From Kiritimatiellia bacterium (GTDB lineage: Bacteria > Verrucomicrobiota > Kiritimatiellia > RFP12 > UBA1067): 12,626 nucleotides of DNA. Position numbers and translations under genes: made by a program. Location: positions 1 through 12,626 of the forward strand of contig JAGOBZ010000047.1 in assembly GCA_017999015.1 (NCBI GenBank). Direction: 5' to 3'. Each line of letters opens with the position of its first letter. The stretch's first letter is position 1. A model generated the notes under the pieces. The model saw nothing but the letters and a program-made list of their open reading frames with translations. It did not search any database and was not told the origin of the DNA. Positions 1 to 5,650 of this stretch are shown here, piece after piece.

Positions 1-1190
1 AAGCGCAACATCTCCAGAGATGAACGGGTGCGGTCGGTGTAAGACTCGATCAGGTTGACGCGCTCGCGTGTGTCAGAGACCTGCTTATACGCTTTGGCAT
101 GCGCGCGCGAGTGCTTGCGGACCTGCGCGGTGAGCTGCTTGTAGACCGCCGGCCCGGCGAAGAGCGTACCCATCAACACCGCCCATATCGCCAGCGCGAT
201 CCCCGCGCCGGTCACCACCCGCTTGCGGATGCGCGACGCCTTGATCTGGTCTCGCCACGCTTTCGGCGTGAGATCCAGAACAGCCCCCTCGCCGGTACGC
301 AACGCCACGCCCTCGACCCCGCCATCCGGCGTCGGCGGTATCACGTGCCGGACCTCGGCACCGGTTAAGCCACGTAATTTTTCAATAAGCGCCTGATCCG
401 GCACCTGTTGCGAGACTACCAGCACCTCCTCGACCGCACCGACGCCGACATCCAATTCGACATTCAAGAGAGAGAGGGTCAGTTCCCGGATCACATCTTC
501 TGTCGATGCGGCCCCGCCCAGACCGCGCGCCAAAACCGGCACGCCATGATCCAGCACCGCCAGCTCCCACGACCCGTCCGGATCCATCACGATCACACGC
601 CGGCCGTCGCGCATCAGTTGGCAGGGGCCGCTCAGCGACCTCAGCCAGCCCAGCACGGCGACGTCGGTGCGGACTGCCTGCAGATGCGCTTCGTCCAACG
701 CCGTGCCCAGCGCCTCAAAGATCGCGGCCGGCAGGGCAGCGGCAAAAACCCACAGGTGCGACTCGGTTTCACTCAAGATTTCGCAACCGACCGACAGCTC
801 TTCTCCGGGGAAGGGGGAAAGTTTGTCCATCTGCAACGCCACGGCGTCCGTCACGTCGTCACGAACTTCCAGCGGCATCTTAAGCACACGCACCAACACC
901 TGGGAAAGCGGCAACGCCAGCACGATGTCACGCGAACCCAGCGCCGAACGGGCCGCCACCAGCGCCCGCGTCATCGGCTTATCGCTCTCCACCACCGTCT
1001 CGTCCGCAGCCGCAGGGAACGCGGCCGCTTCTGCACCGTCTCCGTCAGCCGTCATTGCCGGGTCGGGCGTCAGCAGCGGCCAGACGCCCCCTCCGGCACG
1101 CGTCCAGCCGTCACGCCCGCGCGGCGCGAATCTCACGCCCCTCAGTACGCCGCCTTCCGCCAACAACGCAATGACATCACTTTTCGCCAT
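1..1190 (-). CDS. gspL: GspL-like/PilM-like T2SS inner-membrane linker protein, partial (C-terminus beyond left edge)
   Basis: An uninterrupted reading frame runs from an ATG at 1190-1188 to the left edge, about 396 codons with no stop. The cytoplasmic part (about residues 1-325) resembles the actin-like fold of GspL/PilM. It contains the stretch VALQMDKLSPFPGEEL near residue 120, a pattern typical of this family. A short basic segment (KASRIRKR) then precedes one membrane span at about residues 328-350 (VVTGAGIALAIWAVLMG and on). After it come charged residues that look like the start of a periplasmic coiled coil. In T2SS, GspL binds the GspE ATPase and couples it to GspM and the pseudopilus. 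The last-gene position after gspK fits GspL. A PilM-PilN-type fusion is an alternative name for the same architecture. No good Shine-Dalgarno is seen; AGGT lies directly against the ATG. The C-terminal domain cannot be judged. Confidence 0.85.
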   Translation of the reverse strand, partial: MAKSDVIALLAEGGVLRGVRFAPRGRDGWTRAGGGVWPLLTPDPAMTADGDGAEAAAFPAAADETVVESDKPMTRALVAARSALGSRDIVLALPLSQVLVRVLKMPLEVRDDVTDAVALQMDKLSPFPGEELSVGCEILSETESHLWVFAAALPAAIFEALGTALDEAHLQAVRTDVAVLGWLRSLSGPCQLMRDGRRVIVMDPDGSWELAVLDHGVPVLARGLGGAASTEDVIRELTLSLLNVELDVGVGAVEEVLVVSQQVPDQALIEKLRGLTGAEVRHVIPPTPDGGVEGVALRTGEGAVLDLTPKAWRDQIKASRIRKRVVTGAGIALAIWAVLMGTLFAGPAVYKQLTAQVRKHSRAHAKAYKQVSDTRERVNLIESYTDRTRSSLEMLR

Positions 1191-1244
1191 ACCTAAACCG
1201 TGTCTTCAACTCTTTGTCCGACCCGAATCGAAACTCCAACTTTC

Positions 1245-1308
1245 GCACTCACGCACTAACGCACTAATGAACTAATGCACTAATGAACTAATGAACTCAC
1301 GCACTTCT
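1245..1308. repeat. 8-bp tandem array, 8 units, in the gspK-gspL gap
   Basis: Eight consecutive octamers fill 1245-1308 exactly: GCACTCAC, GCACTAAC, GCACTAAT, GAACTAAT, GCACTAAT, GAACTAAT, GAACTCAC, GCACTTCT. The consensus is G(C/A)ACT(A/C)A(T/C). The array ends one base before the gspK stop codon (1310-1312 on the minus strand). The remaining 54 bases of the gap, up to gspL, hold a loose AAC/TTC-rich sequence and no gene. Confidence 0.93.
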
Positions 1309-1309
1309 C

Positions 1310-2881
1310 CTACGGATCTTCGCGCCAACGCAGATACCGCACCCGGTCACCTTCGACAATCGCCACCGCCTTGATCTGGTGCGAAATGCCGCCCGCCTCG
1401 CCCGTCACTGCGATTTCAAAGTACTTTTGGGGAGCATAAGCCAAATAGGGCTCCACTTCGGTCGGGACGCCGCCGGGAATACGCGCGTTCAGATCGCTCC
1501 AGTCTTTAAACAGCAGGCTTTCGGCTGACGCATCACCCGATGTGACCCTGTTGGCGCCGGTTCTCCGCTCCTCGATGATCGCGTTCGCCAACAAATGATC
1601 GCCGTCGATGCCCGGTACCGTCAACAACACCTCCAGCTCAGAGGAATTGACATTGATCTTAACAGTTTCCCCATAGATGTCAAAAAAAGCCTTGATCCCG
1701 GGGTGGATACGGACCTGCGCCTTCTTGCTTTTCTCCTCGGGGTTCAAGATACCGCCGCTGAAAATGGCGGGGCGCTCTCGGATACCCCTGATCATCTCCA
1801 GTTCGCCGACCGAGGAGATCGGACCGTTCCGCGCCTTGTACGGCTTGTCGAGATCGTCGTAATACTCATCCTCGGCACCGCTCCGCCCGGTGATGGTGCT
1901 GTCGGCGTCCAGCCAGTCATACCAACTGTCGACCACCTCCTCCTGATACTCCATCGGCACTCCGATGGCGTTCAGGATATTCTCCCAGATCCGGTCGGCG
2001 ATATCCCCTTTAACCAGCAGATTGATCGGCCACTTGTTGGCGTCGGCCGAGGTGATCTCAACCGTCACCACGCCGTTTTCGGGCTTGTCCGGCTCAACGG
2101 CGTATGCCCCTACCTTGGCGGAGCCATGCTGCAGGTCAAGCTTGGCCTGCAGCCACTTGTCATCCGTTTCCTCACCCGAAGCCGTCTGCTGCGAAGGCAC
2201 GGCCGTGGCCGCCGTACCGGCGGCGGCAGCCGTGGGCGACGAGGCGGCGGGCGTCGCATTCTTGTAGGTCAGCAACAGCATTTCGGCGATTGAAACGCCC
2301 GACTGCGTCAAATAATCCACCTGACGCCGCTGCCGGACGTAAACATTGATCTTGCCCTCCAGCATCGCGTCCAGCGCGAAGGACATCACCAGCATCGCCA
2401 GCAGCGCGATCGTCCAGAGTGCGATGATCAGCGCCGAGCCGCGCTGGGAGTTACAGGTTACAGGTTTCAGGTTATAGGTTACAGGTTTCTGGTTCCGGGT
2501 TCCTGTCTGCACGAAAGCCCCACGTGCACTCGGTAGTGCGGCCTCGCTGTCCGGGCAAGCAGACGCTTGCCCCTCCCCCGCCACTGCCGGCACCACCGGT
2601 CTGGGAGGGACGAGCGTCTGCTCGTCCAGCCACCGGACATGCAATGGGAACGCGGCTGCCGCGGACGAGGCCGTCCGCGCCCCCAGCCTTGCGCATCTTT
2701 TCGCTTTAAACGCGCGATCTTCACATTCCCCTGCCATTTGCCAATAACTTGAGCGTTGAAAGTTGAAAGTTGAGCGTTGAAAGTTATCCCGCCGTTTGTT
2801 TCCACTCTGCGAGCGATGGGCGAACCGATTACCTTGGTTGCAAGTTCCTTGTTTCTGGTTTCTGGGTCGCAAGGCTTTCAT
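1310..2881 (-). CDS. gspK: GspK minor pseudopilin with an abnormally long leader
   Basis: GspK caps the tip of the T2SS pseudopilus together with GspI and GspJ. The prepilin motif QRG|SALIIALWTIALLAML is at 2440 and downstream. The helix lacks the Glu at mature position 5, as is usual for GspK. The family signature is clear around residues 320-365: WYDWLDADS, then GAEDEYYDD, KPYKARNGP and SSVGELEMIRG. The mature part, about 375 residues, is a normal GspK length. The start is the odd part. The ATG at 2881 overlaps the gspJ stop by four bases (ATGA) and has an excellent ribosome binding site, but it places 148 residues before the cleavage site instead of the usual 6-15. Those residues are encoded by heptamer arrays and hairpins. 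A GTG at 2512 would give a 25-residue leader but has a poor ribosome binding site. Identity is sure; the start is not. Confidence 0.88.
   Translation of the reverse strand: MKALRPRNQKQGTCNQGNRFAHRSQSGNKRRDNFQRSTFNFQRSSYWQMAGECEDRAFKAKRCARLGARTASSAAAAFPLHVRWLDEQTLVPPRPVVPAVAGEGQASACPDSEAALPSARGAFVQTGTRNQKPVTYNLKPVTCNSQRGSALIIALWTIALLAMLVMSFALDAMLEGKINVYVRQRRQVDYLTQSGVSIAEMLLLTYKNATPAASSPTAAAAGTAATAVPSQQTASGEETDDKWLQAKLDLQHGSAKVGAYAVEPDKPENGVVTVEITSADANKWPINLLVKGDIADRIWENILNAIGVPMEYQEEVVDSWYDWLDADSTITGRSGAEDEYYDDLDKPYKARNGPISSVGELEMIRGIRERPAIFSGGILNPEEKSKKAQVRIHPGIKAFFDIYGETVKINVNSSELEVLLTVPGIDGDHLLANAIIEERRTGANRVTSGDASAESLLFKDWSDLNARIPGGVPTEVEPYLAYAPQKYFEIAVTGEAGGISHQIKAVAIVEGDRVRYLRWREDP
2450..2505. 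repeat. Heptamer array A (GTTNNNN, 8 units) inside the gspK leader
   Basis: Eight heptamers in register on the plus strand: GTTACAG twice, then GTTTCAG, GTTATAG, GTTACAG, GTTTCTG, GTTCCGG and GTTCCTG. The array ends just upstream (in the gene sense) of the codons for the GspK prepilin cleavage site. Confidence 0.93.
2553..2679. repeat. Cluster of three 20-bp hairpins, each with 8-bp perfect stem and 4-nt loop
   Basis: Three perfect palindromic hairpins: 2553-2572 (stem GGGCAAGC, loop AGAC), 2608-2627 (stem GGACGAGC, loop GTCT) and 2660-2679 (stem CGCGGACG, loop AGGC). The first two are related and inverted to each other. Read on opposite strands, both give a stem ending in GAGC or AAGC, the loop AGAC, the second arm, then CTCCC. 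They lie inside the open gspK frame. They look like REP/MITE-type palindromic units; no transposase is nearby. Confidence 0.85.
2748..2789. repeat. Heptamer array B (GTTGAAA/GTTGAGC, 6 units) inside the gspK leader
   Basis: Units CTTGAGC, GTTGAAA, GTTGAAA, GTTGAGC, GTTGAAA and GTTATCC lie in register. The same words recur in the arrays at 3819-3881 and 8925-8959. Confidence 0.9.
2837..2871. repeat. Heptamer array C (GTTTCTG type, 5 units) at the gspK start
   Basis: Units GTTGCAA, GTTCCTT, GTTTCTG, GTTTCTG and GGTCGCA lie in register. The array begins only a few codons after the gspK ATG at 2881. Confidence 0.75.
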
Positions 2882-3816
2882 CGTATCGGCCCTCCTCCAC
2901 CCGGTGGCCCCATCGGTTGCGACATACCGCCGCCCGTCCCTGGCCGTCCTCCCGGCGTGATCGGCTGCCGCTGCATGCCGCCCGTGCCCGGTCGTCCGCC
3001 GCGCACGCCCTGTTGCATACTTCCGCCCTGCCCAGTCCCCTGACCGCCGGTTAGCGGCGAATGTGCGGGGATCTTCCCGTCCTGCGCCCCCCCGCTCTGC
3101 ACGGGATTCTGCGAGACATCCCAGACCGGCAGTTCGATATCGCGTGTCACGGCGACCGGCTCGTCGCGCTCTTTCACGGGCCGCAGATAAAGCGTGACAG
3201 ACACCTTGTACGGCAAGGCGTTGGAGGAGGTCCATTCGTCCTCCCATTCAACCTCCTTGGCATTCGCCTCCGGCGGCTCCTTCAGCACTTTGCAGTCCAT
3301 CCCCATGATGCGCGGCGAAACCAAGAAGGCCTTGACGTCCTCCTCGACATCGAAATCATCCGGCTGAAAATCACTGGACCAGGCCTTCGCCATCAGCCCG
3401 CCTCCGCCCTCTATTCCTTCCTCCTCGACATACAGCATCACGCGGTGCGGCATGTCGGCGATCTCGGCCTTGCCGTCAATCGCCTTCAGACTCCCCACAA
3501 ACGCGCGCCCCTCCTTCATCCAGGCGATCGAGTCACGCGCCTCCGGCCCCTCGCCGCCATCGTTGAATTGAAAGCCGCGCTCGTCGTCTTTCTGCACACT
3601 GGACGAGTAATAGGCCGAGCGCAGACCGGACTCGACCTGGTTCATCACGTAATCGGCCTGCGACATGGCGTCCGACATCTCCATGCCCGCGTTCCAGCTC
3701 TGCACCACGGCGTCGAAACAAAAGAACGAGAGGATCATCATGACCGCGAGGATCATAATGGCCATGACCAGCTCAAGCAGGGTAAACCCTGAACGGATGT
3801 TCTGTGCCTCGTTCAT
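2878..3816 (-). CDS. gspJ: GspJ minor pseudopilin with a glycine-rich C-terminal tail
   Basis: Minor pseudopilin of the T2SS tip complex (GspI-GspJ-GspK). The N-terminus has a short leader ending IRSG, cleavage before FTLLELVMAIMILAV, and Glu at mature position 5. The globular domain ends near residue 240. It is followed by about 70 residues rich in Gly, Pro, Gln and Met, holding two copies of GGRPGTGG; this tail is not part of the usual GspJ fold. The ATG at 3816 is preferred; a GTG codon immediately upstream (3819) is a possible alternative. No Shine-Dalgarno is visible because the upstream DNA is a heptamer array that runs to the start codon. The 3' end overlaps gspK by four bases. The repeated purine-rich GGx codons of the tail also supply the ribosome binding site of gspK. 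Confidence 0.9.
   Translation of the reverse strand: MNEAQNIRSGFTLLELVMAIMILAVMMILSFFCFDAVVQSWNAGMEMSDAMSQADYVMNQVESGLRSAYYSSSVQKDDERGFQFNDGGEGPEARDSIAWMKEGRAFVGSLKAIDGKAEIADMPHRVMLYVEEEGIEGGGGLMAKAWSSDFQPDDFDVEEDVKAFLVSPRIMGMDCKVLKEPPEANAKEVEWEDEWTSSNALPYKVSVTLYLRPVKERDEPVAVTRDIELPVWDVSQNPVQSGGAQDGKIPAHSPLTGGQGTGQGGSMQQGVRGGRPGTGGMQRQPITPGGRPGTGGGMSQPMGPPGGGGPIR
2890..2898 (-). promoter_or_regulatory. Strong ribosome binding site for gspK
   Basis: The minus strand reads GGAGGAGGG, eight bases before the ATG at 2881. Its quality supports 2881 as the real, or at least the ancestral, gspK start, even though this gives a 148-residue leader. Confidence 0.75.
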
Positions 3817-3818
3817 CA

Positions 3819-3881
3819 CTTGAAAGTTGAGAGTTGAGAGTTACAGGTTACACGTTCAGCGTTCGGCGTTCGGCGTTCACT
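3819..3881. repeat. Heptamer array D (mixed words, 9 units) filling the gspI-gspJ gap
   Basis: Nine units in register: CTTGAAA, GTTGAGA, GTTGAGA, GTTACAG, GTTACAC, GTTCAGC, GTTCGGC, GTTCGGC, GTTCACT. The gspI stop codon (3877-3879) lies inside the last unit and the array reaches the gspJ start region, so the whole gap is repeat. Confidence 0.93.
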
Positions 3882-4329
3882 TTCCCTTGCGGATCAACCG
3901 CACCAGTTCCTCGTGGTATCCCTCTTTGCCGCTGCCCCACGCGATGCGCGTGCGCAGCACATAGAGTCCGTCATCCTCTTCACCGGTCTCCAGCTCTTTC
4001 TCCTCAACCCTCCGCTCGAACGTGAAATCCTTGAAGGTAGCCCGCTTCTCCCGCGACACCTCCATCTGCAGCTCGTCAATCATCTCCTCCGCGCCGACCG
4101 GATCGATGTTCAGCCGCTCATCCTCCTCAGGATCGGTGATCTCGTCGTTCGGCGGGATCGGGAAACAGCGTTCGCCCAGGCTGAAGACAAACTGCGCGTC
4201 CTGGTACTCTTTGGACAGCGACATCATCTGGGCGCAGTTACTCAGCCCGACCATCAGACTGAGCAGCCCGGTGGCCAGAATCATGGTGGCAAACAGAATT
4301 TCGATCAGCGTAAAACCGCCGCGCCGCAT
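3877..4329 (-). CDS. gspI: GspI minor pseudopilin
   Basis: Minor pseudopilin, 150 residues, nucleating the pseudopilus tip with GspJ and GspK. The leader MRRGG is followed by FTLIEILFATMILATGLLSLM, a canonical class III signal with Glu at mature position 5. The rest is a small acidic globular domain (PEEDERLNIDP; ELETGEEDD), within the usual GspI size range. The ATG overlaps the gspH stop by one base (TAATG), and GGAGGA lies nine bases upstream inside gspH, so translation is probably coupled to gspH. Confidence 0.92.
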   Translation of the reverse strand: MRRGGFTLIEILFATMILATGLLSLMVGLSNCAQMMSLSKEYQDAQFVFSLGERCFPIPPNDEITDPEEDERLNIDPVGAEEMIDELQMEVSREKRATFKDFTFERRVEEKELETGEEDDGLYVLRTRIAWGSGKEGYHEELVRLIRKGK

Positions 4330-5042
4330 TATCGCTCATCCTCCTCGACCACCCTCGGCATCCCGAAACGGTCGACCTTCACCGTGATCGCGTCCGTGGC
4401 ATCCTCGCCGCCGGCCGTCACCTGCACCACGAACGGCAGACACCTCCCGTTGGTTTCGAAGGGAATCCGAGCCATCCGGGGCGCTTCTTCATCCGAACCG
4501 TCCTCGACAGGCGCCTCCGCGTCTTCCGACTCCTCGTCTTCCGTCACCTCAATCTGTAACTCGGCCTCTTCCGACTCCAACGCCTCCTCGTCGAGCGCCA
4601 CCGTAAACGTGACCTGCTCGTAACGCTTTGACGCATTCAGATCGGCCATGACATAGCCGGTTCCCCCGCCCTCATCCGTGCCGGATGCCTCATCGGCGGC
4701 TAGGGAGGTTGGCTCGACCAGCTCTTGGCCCGCAGCCGCCGGCTGCAGCGCCGCGGGCGGCACGTCCCCGCCTCCCGCAGACGGCCCCGGACGCCCGGCC
4801 CCGCCGCCGCCGCGCCGTTCGACACGCAACTCGCCTCCCGACGTGATCACCAGATCCATCGGCGTCTGGTAAAGAACCGCCATGGTCCGCGCATACCGCG
4901 CCATCTGCATCACGCCGCGCGACGCGGTCTTGATCCGCGCGATGTCTGAACCCGGCCCGAACGACGGCAGGATCACCAGCGCCATCACGCCGATGATCAC
5001 CATGACCACCAGTAACTCGACCAGTGTAAACCCGCGCCGCAT
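4329..5042 (-). CDS. gspH: GspH-like minor pseudopilin with low-complexity insert
   Basis: Minor pseudopilin linking the GspG shaft to the tip complex. The start at 5042 gives MRRG|FTLVELLVVMVIIGVMA, a textbook leader, cleavage site and Glu5. The frame is open further upstream to 5246, but that part overlaps gspG and the decamer array and is not a leader. The ribosome binding site GAGGAGG lies three bases from the ATG; a GTG at 5057 would be an alternative. At 237 residues it is longer than many GspH proteins. The extra length is a Gly/Pro/Ala-rich insert (about residues 88-125) and a strongly acidic stretch (about 150-190, many Glu and Asp). The position between gspG and gspI identifies it as gspH; sequence alone would only say GspH/FimT family. 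Confidence 0.88.
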   Translation of the reverse strand: MRRGFTLVELLVVMVIIGVMALVILPSFGPGSDIARIKTASRGVMQMARYARTMAVLYQTPMDLVITSGGELRVERRGGGGAGRPGPSAGGGDVPPAALQPAAAGQELVEPTSLAADEASGTDEGGGTGYVMADLNASKRYEQVTFTVALDEEALESEEAELQIEVTEDEESEDAEAPVEDGSDEEAPRMARIPFETNGRCLPFVVQVTAGGEDATDAITVKVDRFGMPRVVEEDER

Positions 5043-5055
5043 TCGCCTCCTCACG

Positions 5056-5125
5056 ACCTGAATCGACTTCAATCGACCTGAATCGACTCGGGTCGAATCA
5101 CGTCGGATCGGGTCGGCTCGGGTCG
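5056..5125. repeat. 10-bp tandem array, 7 units, in the gspG-gspH gap
   Basis: Seven decamers in register on the plus strand: ACCTGAATCG, ACTTCAATCG, ACCTGAATCG, ACTCGGGTCG, AATCACGTCG, GATCGGGTCG and GCTCGGGTCG. Each ends TCG. The array fills most of the 94-bp gap and abuts the gspH ribosome binding site (5046-5052). Confidence 0.93.
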
Positions 5126-5136
5126 TCTTCCCCGCT

Positions 5137-5541
5137 CTAATTCGTGATATCGTCTTCGCCGCCGATCTCGCCGTCCGGCCCGCCCGAGACGATCTTGAAC
5201 TTCTTGCCGGTCTTCGTGTACTGGAACGGCGTGCCCCAAGAATCATTGAGCGCGCCTTCTTTCAGCAGCCCCGGCGCATCATCGGTACCCGCCGTCAGTT
5301 CGTCCAGCGAATCCGGCAGCTTGCCGTTGTGGCGCATGGCGAAGATCTGCACCGCCTGCTCGATCGCCGTGATGCTCGTGCGCGTCGCCTGGCGCCGCGC
5401 CTCCTCATCGTGGCCGATCACATTCGGGATGACCACCGCGGCCAGGATGCCGAGAATACACACCACCAACAGCAACTCCACCAGCGTGAAGCCGCTGCGC
5501 CGGTTCTTCTTCACCTGCTCTTCTTTTTTCTCCCGTTTCAT
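5137..5541 (-). CDS. gspG: GspG major pseudopilin
   Basis: Main building block of the T2SS pseudopilus. It has 134 residues, with a basic leader (MKREKKEEQVKKNRRSG), cleavage before FTLVELLLVVCILGILAAVVIPNV, and Glu5. The long helix is followed by the GspG core (YxxTRxSITAIEQA-like region, NGKLPDSLDEL, WGTPFQYTKTGKKFKIVSGG). The C-terminal loop GPDGEIGGEDDITN carries the acidic residues that bind structural calcium in this family. The start is firm: GGAGGA sits eight bases upstream. It lies 109 bp after gspF, separated by a heptamer array. Confidence 0.96.
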   Translation of the reverse strand: MKREKKEEQVKKNRRSGFTLVELLLVVCILGILAAVVIPNVIGHDEEARRQATRTSITAIEQAVQIFAMRHNGKLPDSLDELTAGTDDAPGLLKEGALNDSWGTPFQYTKTGKKFKIVSGGPDGEIGGEDDITN

Positions 5542-5579
5542 TGCCTTATTCCTCCATCGTTAACCTAACCACTGCACCC

Positions 5580-5649
5580 AACCCGAAACCAGAAACTAGA
5601 AACCCGGAACCAGAAACCTTCTCCTTCTTCCCTCTTCCTTCTTCCTTCC
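5580..5649. repeat. Heptamer array E (AACNNNN grading into TCCTTCT, 10 units) in the gspF-gspG gap
   Basis: Units on the plus strand: AACCCGA, AACCAGA, AACTAGA, AACCCGG, AACCAGA, AACCTTC, TCCTTCT, TCCCTCT, TCCTTCT, TCCTTCC. The array ends one base before the gspF stop codon (5651-5653). The orientation is opposite to that of arrays A-D. The 18 bases at 5601-5618 are an exact inverted copy of 2484-2501 in array A. Confidence 0.9.
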
Positions 5650-5650
5650 C

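Noticed and set aside
408..1196. Long plus-strand open frames across 400-1275
   Set aside because: They are antisense to gspL, whose minus frame is open from 1190 to the edge and shows the family motif and a membrane span. The plus frames have arginine- and histidine-rich antisense composition.
2881..3247. Extension of the gspK frame upstream to 3247
   Set aside because: That part overlaps gspJ in another frame and has no ribosome binding site, whereas the ATG at 2881 has an excellent one.
5043..5246. Extension of the gspH frame upstream to 5246
   Set aside because: It overlaps the end of gspG and the decamer array and would destroy the prepilin leader. The start at 5042 gives a canonical leader.
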